DNA of 64,000 bases from Phragmites australis (GCF_958298935.1 NC_084932.1:21369501-21433500), one strand, 5' to 3'. Shown: positions 35,882 to 46,920, numbered from the stretch's first letter. Notes: a model not told the origin generated them from the sequence alone. Numbers and translations are program-made.

Positions 35882-37557
35882 ACGGCCATGCTCACGGCTC
35901 AGGTCAACCAGGCCGGGGGCTTTCCCCCGCCCAAGTTGACCGAGGGCTACCACCCATTGGGTAAGTCACCGTCGCCCAACATTGTAAAATTTGTAAATTC
36001 AATATCTCAATATGCAGTCGCTATGTCAAATTTGTTTTTCTGGATTTCGTGTGTTTAATCTGTCTGGTGAGATGCTCGATTGTGCGAGAAAAAGTTCGTT
36101 CTCTCATTTTCCCTGCTGATAAAAGAATCCCAATCGGTATGCATGCGAGCAGTTGTCACCGACTTACGTCTGGCATGGTAGGCTGTGGTGTTCGGTGTCG
36201 TGGCAGGCTCCCAGGCAGTACCGAGTTCCGAGGTGCCCTGGGTAATCCTATCGCTCGAGCTGCTCGAGTAGTCCGGAGCTTAGGCCCCCGGGACGGGCTG
36301 TCGGTGCTCGGTCTGGTCTGTCATACCCGGGCGCCACAGAACAATAGGACCTCTGGGTTATGCCTCTGACTGCTCTCGTTCGCCTATTTGGGTATTCAAG
36401 AGGTCTCGGGTCGAAAACGAGAGCAGTCTATAACAAGTACCGCACTGACAGAGCGCACTAGGCAAAGAAATTCCCCATTCTCTCTTAAGTCACAAGCCGA
36501 CAATCAAGAGCAGCTCGACCGCGAGGGCTTCGATGCCCCGGTCGCTGGTCGACCCCAAGGGTCCTCGGGTGGTCCTACCACTTAGGCATGAGTGGTCGAG
36601 ATCACCCGACCCTGGGAACCTCATGTGCCCCTGGACGCTCGGGCACTCCGGCTGAAGGAACCAAGTCCCCGGGCACCCCGAGCTCGGAAGCACACACCCC
36701 TCCTGGATGGGTTGGCCGGAAGGCCGACAGCTGTCCAGTGAGTGGTTAAATTCAGACAAATTTGCTTTCAATAATTTTATGTTCCCGAGTCATCCTCGAG
36801 GGCCCTCGCATCTTAATCTGCTTGGCGAGATGATCTCCTCGCGCACAAAACCCTACCGTGTGTCTACTTTTTCCTGGAACGACAGAGCGGTTTTATAGAA
36901 AGGTGTACCGCGCGTACGGTAATGTCCGACCAAAGCCCTTCGTGGTGGTCGTGGTGTTCGGTCCGCTTTTAAGGACCCCGAGCACTACCGAGTCCTTGGG
37001 TGCCCTGGGTAATCCTATCGCTCGAGCTGCTCGAGTAGTCCGGAGCCCAGGCCTCAGGGGCGGGCTGTCAGTACTCGGACCGGTCCATCTTAAGCCCGGG
37101 CACCACCGGACCACGGGGACTCTTGGTGACATTTCCGCCCGCACGCGTCTCCCGTCTATTGACTGAGTGGTCGCGGGGTGAAAAAGTATTCACCGGTCAC
37201 GGCGTGTTCCGTGCTGGATCGATCCATCTCCCGAGCAAGGAACTTCGTGTCTTTGTCTTTTGACTTAGACGATACGGACTCGCGAGGGCTCGAGGGCTAA
37301 ACGTGCCAAGAACAACGATCAGGACAACTTCGTTCTCGGGGATGGAAAGGTCGGGAACGGTCCGACTGAGTACTCCCCGGAGCTTCAAGGCAAAACAGTG
37401 GAAGGAACACTAAGTACTCAAGAACACTGGAGTTGCGAGCCCAAAGAAAAGCTGCCATTATATTCACAAGGCAAATACAAGCATTTCTGAGGGATCACTC
37501 CCATATTTACATCCATCCAAGACAACAACAAAAGAAAAAGAAACGATTACAAAAGGC
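35882..37557. other. Non-coding spacer with a duplicated block
   Basis: Between pol and the antisense gene. A block containing tgccctgggtaatcctatcg occurs at 36234 and again at 37001 (spacing 767), with matching text for about 100 bases each side (ctcgagctgctcgagtagtc). This points to an internal direct duplication. No coding signal was found. Confidence 0.6.
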
Positions 37558-40500
37558 CTAGTCGGCAGCGGAGGCGGTGTTCGAGTCATCTGGGTCATCC
37601 CCGAGGGCTGGCGGTGGCGGCACTTCCCACCTAAAACCGGCCGCCACTTTGGCAGCAGTACTCCGAACCACTTCCCGGGCGGCCTCTCCCTCGGCTTCAA
37701 CCACTCCTTCCCGCGTCGGCTCCAGCGGGAAGTTCGGGTCTCTGCTTCGGTAGCAGGCCAGGACGTGCTCGGCCACCGCGTGGGCCAAGCCGCATCCCTC
37801 CCGGGCGGCGAGTTCCTGGACGGCCCATGGCAGGGCCTCGAGGCGCTCGCAGACCTGCTGAAGCCCTAGGACTTGTCGTGCGGGGCTGTCACTCTTCTGG
37901 TCTTCGACGAGCCGTCCAAGACCGCCCTTCTCCACGGCCCGCCGCATCCGCCGGAGTATGTCCTCCAACATCTGCTGCAGGTTGACCCGCGAGATGAACG
38001 CGGTCTTGAGCTTCTCCTTCGTAGCCCGCAGCTGCGCCTCAAGTCCCTGGTCCCCAGCCGAGCCAAAAGAACCACCGTCAGTTGCGGAGCTGGCAGCTTG
38101 CTTCGCCTGCGCCACCAGCTCGGACAAGGCACGCTCACGGGCGGTTAGCCCCGCCTCGTGTTTCGCGTTCTCCTCCTCCCTGGTGGCGGCAGCCGTTGCC
38201 GCCGCGGCAGCCTCCCCCTCTCGACGGGTCAGCTCCCCCTCCCGACGGGTCAGCTCCCCCTCCCGACCGGTCAGCTTCCCCTCCCGACGGGCCAGCACGT
38301 CCTCTTGGTGGGCCAACGAGTCCTCTCGGGCACCTAGATCCGCCGCCGTGATCTCATTGTCCACCTCCCGAAGGGAGATGTCCTCCTCCCAACGGCTGAT
38401 ATCTTCTCTGAACTTTCGGAGGTCATCTTCTCGGCGTTGGAGGTCGGCGCGCGTTTGTTCGGCCTCGCCCTCCCGATGGGTCAGCTCGGCCCGCAGCTCC
38501 TCCGCCGCCCTCTCACGGACTGTGACCGCTGCCTCCTTCTCCTGCGCCTGCCCCATCCTGGCAAGGGCCTCGGCAGCCTGCTACCTCGACGCCTCAGCCA
38601 GGCGGGCGGCGTCTTCTCGCTCCCGCGTGGCTTCCGCTCGCGTGGCCTTCAAAATCTCTTGTTCCCGCGCAACCTCCGCGCGGGTATCTTCTAGGAGTTT
38701 CTGCTCCCGCGCGGTCGCCGCGCGGGCCTCCTCCTGGGCGCTTGCGAGCTGCGCCCTCTTCGAAGTCAGCCGGGCGCACTCAGCTTCGAGCTGCTCCTCC
38801 TTCGCGTCCACTGCCGCGCCCAGTCGCCCGACCGCCACCCGGACGCCTTCAATCGCGGCCAGGAAGGGGTCGGCGGGCTGGCCGGGCGCCGGTGGGGCGT
38901 CGGCCTCCCCGCAGATCACCTCCGGGGGGTCCGAGGTCTCCATAGGATACCACACCACCATCCGCCCCGGGCTCTACCAGCCCGGGGTAGGTTCCGCCGG
39001 TGCCAAAGACTCGAGCGGCGGCCGCATTCCCGCCTCGGCCGCCGTATCCGCCGGCCCCGGCAAGGCCACTGTCTCCACCGTCATCCGCCCCGGGCTCTGC
39101 ATGCCCGGGGTAGGTTCGGCCGGCGCCGAGGGCTCGGGCACCGCTCCGTCCTCCTCTCGGCCGCCGCTTCCGCCATTTCCGCCGTCCTCCCCATGGCTGC
39201 CACGGCCGTTGGCGCCCCCGCCGTCGCTGCGTCCGCCTGCGTCGATGCGGTCGGTGGGCTTGGCTCTGGCCTCGGCGCCTGCGCCCCTTCAATCACGGTG
39301 GCGCCCGCGGTCGGCCTGCGTGAGATAGACGAAGATTAAAATCGAAGCTCAGTTCGGGCAAGGAGCGCCCAAGAAAGAGCGAAGAAGGAAACTTACCCGG
39401 TCGTCGTCCCCCGATACTGCCATTTGGCCGCCGGGAGCCTGAAGTCCGGGTCCGACGGCGCCGGCCCGGAGTCCTCCCGCCACCTCTTCCGCTGGGGACT
39501 CGACGCGGCCGCCGCGCGGCTCTCAGGCGCCGGGCTAGGCCCCATCCGCACGAGTCGTGGCTCCAGGACCAGGAACGCCGCCGCTGCCGACGGTGACGGC
39601 GGGGAGTCCGGCACCGAGATGAAGACTCGGGGGCGCTTCCCCCGATCCCCCGATGCCACCACCACTGCAGTGTCGGTGGTGCCCTCCTTTCTGGTGCGGT
39701 GGCTGCTGCCCGCAGCGGCCCCGTCGCCAGCCCGCGCCGAGCTGTTCGTAACCTCCTCGCAGAGCAACTCGTCCAACCCAGGGAGCTCGGAGGCCTCGGG
39801 GCTCCGGCTCCTCGGCCGGTCCACGAGCCCCTGGGCATCGAACTCCGGCAGCTGCGCCATGATCGCCACCCGATCGGGATTGGCGCAGAGCGCCATCTCC
39901 GGCCACGGGAGTTCCGCCCGGCTCATATCATCCACTCCGGTGATCACTCGGGTCATGCCCCTCAGCTCCACCGGGCCCAGGTCCCAGCTTGCGCCGATTT
40001 GGGTCCGAGTGATGTCCTCAGGCCCGGTGTAGAACCAGCATGGCCGGGCCCGCTCCCGCAGGGGCACGAGGCGACGGCGCAGGAAGTCCACCACCACTAT
40101 GACCGAGGTCAGCCCGGAGTCGCACAGGAGCCGGATGCACTCAAACACCGGCTCCAACCTCGCGTCCTCTGGCGGCGGCACCTCCCACGTCGACCTCCGA
40201 GGTTCCGCCGCCGCTTCTGGTAGATCAAGACGCTCGTGGGGGTCGACGTCGATGAAGAACCAGTCCCGTCGCCATTCCTCCCACTTGCTGCGTAGTACCG
40301 GGGGATGTAGTGCTCCCCCAGGCCGTCTCGTAGCCGAAGGCTGCAGCACCCCGCGACATCCACCGTGGAGTGCCCTCTCTTCTTCCCCGCCAGCCGCAAG
40401 ACGAAGAAATGTCATAGAAGCGTCGCCGAAGGTGCCACCCCCACGAACATCTCACAGAGGTGCGCAAAGACCGCCAACACCACGACGGAGTTGGGGCTCA

Positions 40501-40780
40501 GGTGCACCAGCTGGATGCCGTAGGTCTCAAGAACTTGGAGGAAGAAGGTAGAGAACGGCAGCACCAACCCCGCCGCCACGAAAGAGGTGAAGAGAACAAT
40601 CCGCCCGGGAACGGTTGTCTCCGGCGTCAAGCTCACCGGCGTCACCACCACTGCTCCCTCTTGCCCCTCGGGCACCAACAACTTCCTAATCTTGGCCGTT
40701 GCCTCTTCGTTCCTCAGACGAGACTCCGGCAGAATGCTGCCCGGAGCCTTATCGCGATGGCCTCCTCTGACTCTCGGCAT
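37558..40780 (-). pseudogene. Antisense gene of the gypsy element (Transposase_28-like + coiled coil)
   Basis: On the minus strand from ATG 40780: MPRVRGGHRDKAPGS, then a domain matching the 'putative gypsy type transposon' family (Pfam Transposase_28): FVAAGLVLPFSTFFLQVLET, IQLVHLSPNSVVVLAVFAHL, CEMFVG. A frameshift near 40412 leads to the next segment (40415-39397), ending ...WQYRGTTTG. Here GG|GTAAGT (39397/39396) and CGCAG|GCC (39316/39315) define an 81-bp intron; splicing joins the frame in phase to GPTAGATVIEGAQAP. After another frame change the C-terminal part (38961-37558) is a long Ala/Glu/Arg coiled coil with repeated GELTRRE units, interrupted by one stop at 38581-38583. The function of these antisense proteins is unknown. 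Two frame breaks and one stop suggest this copy is dead. Confidence 0.75.
39316..39396 (-). other. Intron in the antisense gene
   Basis: Donor GTAAGT and acceptor CGCAG on the minus strand; removal restores an open in-phase frame between two coding segments. An intron with antisense polarity shows that this strand was expressed as its own gene. Confidence 0.65.
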
Positions 40781-41277
40781 CTCGGTAGGAATGGAGGTGC
40801 TTTGGTGGTGGAGAGAGAGAAGGAGAAGCGCTCCGGTCGCCAGAAAGTTTTCTAAGGGCTTCGGAGCACGAAAGAGGCAAGAGCAAGAGTGCAGGAAGGC
40901 GTAAAGAGGGGGACGGATCGATCCCCTCCCCCTTTTATATCTCAAAGTTCAAATGTTGCTGCCCAACGGTTCACTCGGCGAAACACCCCCTCGATCGACG
41001 CAACCGCCAGGCGAATCTCCCGCCGATCGTGCAGCATCAGCGGCTACCAGGCGTATTTTCCTCGATCTGCGCGGCGGCCGCGCGTGCTGCCCGTACGGTC
41101 ATCATACCCTTCGGGAGTTGTGTGGACACGCGTCTACTCGTCTCCCCGCTGGGTCGTACCCAAGGCCCAGGTCTAAAAAGGCCACCTCTCGAAAGCCTGC
41201 CATGTGGCGTCCACGCCAGCCTCGGCCTCGACCACGATGAAGGGCCCATCCGCAGTCTCTGTACCATCACCTACCAA

Positions 41278-41293
41278 TGGGCCCGGGGGCTAC
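41278..41293 (+). other. Polypurine-tract position before the 3' LTR
   Basis: gggcccgggggctac directly precedes the LTR start at 41294; it is G-rich rather than a clean purine run, but is in the position where plus-strand priming occurs. Confidence 0.5.
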
Positions 41294-42766
41294 TGTCGGT
41301 GTATCAGGAACCAGGGGTCCCTAAGTCCCGAGGACAGGCCGGCCGGCCGCCACGTGTCACCATCCCGTGAGGTCCCCCCTGCAGGATGAGGAAAATCTAA
41401 GTTCCGGGAGAAGGTGCTCGGGGCCACAGCCTCTGGTTCCCGAGCACCCCAGTTCCCCGATGACCCGCAGAGTCCAAGTACCGGGAAGAAAGTGCTCGGG
41501 GAGGTGCCCGCTCGCCCCCGAGTACCATAGTCCCCCGATGGGCCGAACAAACAAGTGCTCGGGAGAGAGTGCTCGGGGCTGCGCGTGGCAGCCCCCGAGC
41601 ACTCGGTTCCCCCAAGGTTCTACAGAAGTGCTTGGGAGAGAGTGCTCGGGGTTGCACGTGGCAGCCCCCGAGCACTCGGTTCCCCGAAGGTTCTACAGAA
41701 GTGCTCGGGAGAGAGTGCTCGGGGCTGCGCGTGGCAGCCCCCGAGCACTCGGTTCCTCGAAGGTTCTACGGAAGTGCTCGAGAGAGAGTGCTCGGGGCTG
41801 CACGTGGCAGCCCCCGAGCACACGGTTCCCCGAAGGTTCGCGCAAGATCACCCGACGCCCCGACGACCCGGAAGGACCCGTCAGGCGAGGTGTCAACCAG
41901 TCAAAGGTCCGAAGCCGCATTTAATGGGCATGCGTGGCCTGACATCCTAACATTCCCAACTGCCCACGCCGCAGTGTCAGTCCCTGCCATGCTTTGGCAG
42001 AGGGGCGTGGTCCCGTCCCGTATCATTCGGGGTATCTCGGGATAACGTTGCCAGGATCAAAGCGTTCCGCCTGCCACCCTGCCCTGGCAGAAGAACAAGA
42101 CAGGGTGGGCGCGCCGGGTGCCTCTGTGGCCGCCCGGTGGGCCCTCTCAACGGCGCCAGGACGTCCACAATGACGGGTGGTCGGATGCGCGCTACGTTTT
42201 TCCACCGCCCTTGTCGCTTCGCCCAGAGGGAATGATGACGCCTTTCTCCGTGGCGTCTTGGAACTTGCGCCCCCTCTTTCCCATTTGGGGTAAGTCGTGA
42301 TCGGCGAGTGTATAAAAGGAAAGGATCAACCTGGATCAAAGAAAAAAAGAGAAGGAGGAAGAGGAAGCAATCTCTCCAAAAAAGAGGCTATCACCCCTGA
42401 AGCTCCCCTGAAGCATCCGAAGAACACCACAAGCGATCTCGAGTAGAGCAAGAGAAAGGGAGCCTCAAGCTCTCTTCTAGACAATACACCCTTGTAACCA
42501 GATACATCCTTGAAGGATTCCCTTCAAGGAAGGATATTGCATCCACACAGGAGTAGGGTATTACGCCCCCGTGCGGCCCGAACCTGTCTAAACTCCGGTG
42601 CATTTATTTCTCTTCGCACTAGGTCGATCATCCCCCACCACCGGCCGTTGCATTTATTTCCATTTCCATTTATTTCTCCGACGAACTCGTTCAGGATCAT
42701 CCCCCCGGCCAAATCTTTAAAAAGGGGTCTCTCGGGATCCCTGCGACAGGAGTTCATCCTCTGACA
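41294..42766 (+). repeat. 3' LTR of the gypsy element
   Basis: 1473 bp, aligned throughout with the 5' LTR; the main length difference is an about 18-bp deletion near 42010. It ends GACA, followed by the duplication gatcc. Confidence 0.93.
41555..41846 (+). repeat. 73-bp hairpin repeats, four units, in 3' LTR
   Basis: Units start at 41555, 41628, 41701 and 41774; same hairpin arms as in the 5' LTR with a few substitutions. Confidence 0.9.
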
Positions 42767-42771
42767 GATCC

Positions 42772-43620
42772 AATTTCATGAAACTCGCTGGTTGGATTGA
42801 TGATTTCGTCATTGATAAACCCGACAAGTTGTTCTTGAAGTGCGTTGATTTCATGAGGCATGAGATGCTCTTTGGACAGCTCGGGGATCTACAATTTCAA
42901 GAATTGAATAAATCAATACATATGATTTTGGCGTATCGAACCTGAAAATTAGTCATCCATATGTATACCGCCTACCTCAGGATCTTCCAGCAGGATCGAA
43001 TCCTCTGTGTTGAAGCTGTGTATGAATTCCATTACATAAAAACCACATAAATTATTGTCCGGACCCTGCTTCCTACAAGAAAAGCCATGTTGGACTGTCC
43101 ATTCTTTCGTGTATGGCCTGTATCTAACGTTCATCTTGGTGTATCGCGAGTACACTCTGTATGTGTGTGATTATTACCGTAAGTAGACTTAGATTCAATC
43201 AAATCAAATATTACAAGAGCAATAACAAAATGGTCGGTTTTTACCTTTGTAGCAAGTCAATGACGAGTTGGTAGGTTTCTTTCGGATTATTTTGTGAGTC
43301 AAAAATAAAGATCTTGCTAATATCTGACTAGATGACAAGAAGGATCTAATGAAAACTGTACATAGGTCATTATAGGTTAGTTGATCCTAATTTCTAACGA
43401 TGTATTGCTAAAAGAGAGTAGAAACACGTACCCCCAGTGGTAGGGTAAAAGTATGTATTTCTTCAATTATAGCTCCAGAAGACACTTCAATACATAGTCC
43501 TTAGTTTTCTTTAGGTCGGTAGATTTCATCATTGTCGGGTTAACAAGATATGGGTCGATGAATCCCACATGCATGATGCACTCCTTCCTGCATCTTTGTA
43601 CATCCATTCTACATAAGGAA
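42772..43620 (-). pseudogene. C48 (Ulp1-like) protease remnant of CACTA B
   Basis: Exons in family order on the minus strand: about 43615-43480 (CIMHVGFIDPYLVNP), about 43325-43255 (KIFIFDSQNNPKETYQLVID, holding the catalytic Asp), about 43155-42950 (KQGPDNNLCGFYVMEFI, holding the catalytic Cys) and about 42890-42772 (LVGFINDEIINPTSEF tail). The His segment is not clearly preserved, and the N-terminal half of the protein and the TNP1 domain are absent, lost when the element shrank. The gypsy element inserted at the last codons (gatcc 42767-42771). Confidence 0.8.
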
Positions 43621-43654
43621 TAAGTTAAGAGATTCAATACAATGGTACAGAAAT

Positions 43655-43815
43655 GTATCAGTGCCGGTTCTAACCACCAACCGGCACTGATAGTTACTAT
43701 CAGTGCCGGTTCCGGTTCTTAACTCCAGGCCCTCGATCATGGTGGGAGTTTTAGAACCAGCACTGATACCACTTTCAGTATCGGTTCCTTTGAACCGGCA
43801 CTGAAGGTGGCAGCT
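43655..43815. repeat. Right subterminal repeats of CACTA B
   Basis: Copies of accggcactgatagt and its complement, matching the left array. Confidence 0.85.
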
Positions 43816-43842
43816 ATTATGTGGGGTTCTGTAGTAGTGAAG

Positions 43843-43936
43843 ATCCGTGCGCTGAAGGGTGGGATCTGCCTCATCAGCACGGCGGGCTCATTGTCCGGGG
43901 TTCACCTATGCCTGGAAGAATCCTATGGGTTTTTTT
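43843..43936 (+). pseudogene. TPD1-like gene 3, 3' fragment
   Basis: Resumes immediately after the duplicated AAG: IRALKGGICLIS, then with one frameshift FTYAWKNPMG, the conserved end of a TPD1-like protein. Joined across the CACTA element it continues DGSK|IRALKGG, exactly where paralogues have DESKIRTEDGG. The final cysteine was not found. Confidence 0.85.
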
Positions 43937-44054
43937 ACAGTTTTATTCGTTTTTCTATAGGAGAAAACGGCTAACACAGTTATATGAAAAACATATCGAT
44001 TAATAGTCTAATTATGATATGTAACCGAGTCCAATAGTGATAGGTCTTAACCAT

Positions 44055-44737
44055 CACTATGCAAGAAACCAGCAAAAAAGACACCACATTAGTGACGGCT
44101 GCTTAATACGTGTCATTAATGTTCTATTAGTGATGGGTCTAATAAGGATATGTCACTAATGTACCTTTTAATTGGGACTAGATATAGACTCGTCACTTAT
44201 GATAATAGTGATGGGTCAAGTTGTGACCCGTCACTAATAACTAGATCATCAGTGACCGGTCATCTTAGGCTAGTCATTAGTGACGAGTCAAGTTGTGACC
44301 CATCACTAATGCTAAGGTCATCAGAGACATGTCGTCCTAGGCCAGTCATTAGTGACAGGTCACAACTTGACCCATCACTAATGATCTACTCATTAGTTAC
44401 GGGTCATCCTATACTAGTCATTAGTGACGGGTCAACTTGTAATCCGTTACTAATGACCAACTCCAATCACTAGTGACGGTATTCGCAAATATTTTTTATT
44501 TTTTTATTTTGCTCTTATTTTTTCTCACCTCAGCAGCATTAGAATAGGACCCATTATATATTTCTGCTCAAGTTTGATGTAAGGTGTGACGGCTATGAAC
44601 ACAATCTTCCAAAAACGGTGTAGAAACTACCGAGGGCGAGAACTCAATCTTCCAAGCCGTTTTGGCCTCGAAAAATTCTCCGAACCCAACACTAATGCCG
44701 GTTATCACTTGTCAATAATGACTTTTTTTACATAGTG
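44055..44737. mobile_element. Mini-CACTA (family C), 683 bp
   Basis: Left end CACTATGCAAGAAA (44055) and right end ttttttacatagtg (44737) are inverted repeats; target duplication CAT is exact (44052-44054 and 44738-44740). The interior is a run of ttagtgacgggtc/gacccgtcactaat units (44090-44480) and no gene. It is a non-autonomous relative of the large element that starts 68 bases further on. Confidence 0.85.
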
Positions 44738-44834
44738 CATACCATCTTCTCTATATATATGAATAAGGTTTTTAGTAAGCGTGGTCACAAAAAACTGTCC
44801 GTAGCACGACGCAAGAAACAATCAAAGGAGACAC

Positions 44835-45215
44835 ATCATTAGTGATAGCTCCTCAGTAGCCGTCACTAGTACACTATTAGTGATGGGTCCAGTGTCGATA
44901 CGTCACTAATGTGTCGCTCGGGTTGGGACCTAGCCACGACCTGTCACTAATGAGGGTTCATTAGTGACGGCAAGCGAATGGCCCGTCAGTAAAGATATTA
45001 GTGACGAGTCACATTAAAGTTTGTCACTAATAATTCAGTCATTAGTGGTGGGTATATAGGGCATACTTCACTAAATATAGCCTACTCATTAGTGACGGGT
45101 CGTTATGAGATCAGTCACTAATATTAAAGTAATTAGTGACGGGTTGTAGTTGTTACCGTCACTAATAACTAACTCATTAGTGACGGGTGCCCTTATGACC
45201 CGTCACTAATTTCTG
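44835..45215. repeat. Left subterminal array of the large CACTA C
   Basis: About a dozen direct and inverted units of core attagtgacgggt, the same unit as in the mini-element, at the right end and in interior arrays near 46676-46920 and 52170-52215. Confidence 0.85.
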
Positions 45216-46156
45216 CTCTACCACTGTTATCTTCCCATTTCTCTCTCTTGACCACTCTCATCTCTACTCACGTCCGCTTGCCTCCTCCTCCTGCCGCTGC
45301 CGCTATTCGCACCTTGCCACCGACGCTGCTGCCATCCTCCCCCCTCCACCACAGCATGACGTACATCGCTGCCCCCTCTACCCGCTAGGATTAGGGTGAT
45401 GGATCAAGGTAGTGGCAGGGGCCATTGTCGTCGTGGTGGTGGACTTGGATGGATCTCGACAACTCCTCTATCGGCTCACGCACTAGGCGTACACTACCCT
45501 TCAGGCGTACCCCACTGGTGTTCCCCCACCGATCACGATCAAGGCCGATCATAGTAAACTCTTTTCTTTTTCTCCCTCATTGTTAGGCTTATAGTAACAC
45601 TCATGAGGACACAACAATTTAATTGACTTTATAGTACATTAGGCTCAAGTCATATCATCCTATCGTGTAGGTGTTGAAACTGATCCTATGGCTTAAAGAG
45701 GTAATCCCTACGATATGTGGTTGTACCTTTAGTACAATCCACTCTAGATGAAAGGAATTTTGTGAAGCTATCTATCTCTTTCGACATACGTTCAAGGGAA
45801 GAAAGTAATGGGCATATCACTATTAGGGCATGTGGCAAGGCATCACCAATTTCGTTGCATTCAAGAAAACTGCCGTTGAAGGGTGCCTGAAAGTGCTTGA
45901 GGAGTATGGGTTTTTTTTTCCTGACTACAACTATTTTTGAATAAAAGAGTTTGAGGAGGGAAAAGAGGATTTGGTTTCGATCAGTGAGAGGCTTGCTCAG
46001 TTCTATTAATATGATATGGTACAGTAATATGTAATCCGGTTATTTTGATATATATGACTGTTAGTGTGTATTATTTTCATAATTTTATTTTCTTTGTTTG
46101 TAGGATACTTTTGGTGACACCTTTGCGGCAATTATTATTCTATCTTAGATCAAGCC
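45216..46156 (+). other. CACTA C interior, possible broken exon
   Basis: A CT-rich leader-like stretch (45230-45360) is followed by a region (about 45800-46015) readable as VAFKKTAVEGCLKVLEEYGF and EGKEDLVSISERLAQFY with stops, which may be an exon upstream of the frame at 46157. Family not recognised. Confidence 0.35.
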
Positions 46157-46435
46157 ATGGAGTATCTTGGGTTAAACTTTTATGGCCCTGGAATGGACTT
46201 CACTGCTGAAGGCAACTTTCAGGCTGATATAAGGTTTTATTTAAGTGGAAATGAATCAGCTAATAAGACCTTATTTATTGTCTATGGTAAAGCATCGGGT
46301 CATCCACGCCAAGCGAAAGAAAGTGCACTAATTCATGCGCTAATGTATATCGATGAAGCACTAGGATACAATATTGTAGATTTCAACTATATTAAATATC
46401 AGAGGTTATGTGCTCCGGCAAATGCTCAAGTGTAA
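46157..46435 (+). CDS. Unrecognised frame in CACTA C (possible third gene)
   Basis: An ATG-started frame of 92 codons (MEYLGLNFYGPGMDF ... ADIRFYLSGNES ... AKESALIHALMYIDEALGYN) ends TAA. I do not recognise it. It follows an intron acceptor-like ttgtttgtag (46095-46104) and is followed at 46544 by the block ctgccaaatcctgacattgc, which also ends the TNP2 and TNP1 units. It therefore behaves like the 3' part of a third transcription unit. It could be a captured host gene fragment or an accessory element protein; alternating polar and hydrophobic residues suggest a folded domain rather than a chance frame. Confidence 0.4.
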   Translation: MEYLGLNFYGPGMDFTAEGNFQADIRFYLSGNESANKTLFIVYGKASGHPRQAKESALIHALMYIDEALGYNIVDFNYIKYQRLCAPANAQV

Positions 46436-46543
46436 TGATGTATGAATATTTGCATAAGTAGTATGCATAACTATATTGTATGACTGATTTGAGTTAAATT
46501 CAAGTTCCTCGATGCATATCTGTGTTCTAGAATGTGAAGATGG

Positions 46544-46563
46544 CTGCCAAATCCTGACATTGC
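46544..46563 (+). repeat. Shared terminal-exon block, copy 1
   Basis: ctgccaaatcctgacattgc, preceded by an acceptor-like tgttctag; near-identical blocks are at 52121-52140 and 56706-56725. Confidence 0.75.
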
Positions 46564-46675
46564 ATTAGGATGTCGTCCATCGAAGTTCAGTTATGTTCTA
46601 TTGAATGGGATATTGAAGTATTCTCTGTTTGCATGCATGTGCTTCTCTTGTTTGTAGAAGTCGATCTCTACATGT

Positions 46676-46920
46676 GTCATTAGTGACGGGTATCCTTATC
46701 ACCTATCATTAATATTAAATAATTAGTGATGGATGTTCTTATAACCTGTCACTAATATTAAGTCATTAGTGACAGGTGTCTTTATAACCCGTCACTAAAT
46801 ATAGCCTTAGCGGCTCCCTGCCGGGGCCACTCATTAGTGACGTGTTTTTATGAGACCATTCGCTAATGGCTCACTTATTAGTGACGGCGGGTGTCCTTAT
46901 AACTCATCACTAATGAGTGA
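46676..46920. repeat. Interior attagtgacgggt array
   Basis: Several direct and inverted units of the family C subterminal repeat in the middle of the element, between the unrecognised unit and the TNP2 unit. Confidence 0.8.

Larger units (their letters stand above)
28313..42766 (+). mobile_element. Ty3/gypsy LTR retrotransposon, Tat-like lineage
   Basis: A complete 14.45-kb element with target duplication gatcc on both sides (28308-28312 and 42767-42771), LTRs starting TGTCGG and ending GACA, and gag, protease, RT, RNase H, a second RNase H and integrase in that order. The order with integrase last identifies Ty3/gypsy; the second RNase H and the large 3' region with an antisense gene fit the Tat group (Retand, Grande, RIRE2 relatives). 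By eye the LTRs differ at roughly 30-40 sites plus an about 18-bp deletion, a young to moderate age. It lies inside the C48 gene of CACTA B. Confidence 0.92.
27802..43839 (-). mobile_element. CACTA transposon, family B (with nested gypsy)
   Basis: The left end reads aactgctgcagaac (27802; first base changed from C) and the right end gttctgtagtagtg (43839), inverted copies of CACTACTACAGAAC. Target duplication AAG is exact (27799-27801 and 43840-43842). Repeats of core atcagtgccggtt lie near both ends (27815-28020, 43655-43815). Without the nested gypsy element it is about 1.6 kb and holds only a C48 protease remnant, so it is a deletion derivative. It inserted into TPD1-like gene 3. Confidence 0.9.

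Noticed and set aside
37958..39328. A 456-codon Ser/Arg-rich plus-strand open frame
   Set aside because: It is the complement of the GC-rich coiled-coil antisense gene; its composition is explained by the opposite strand.
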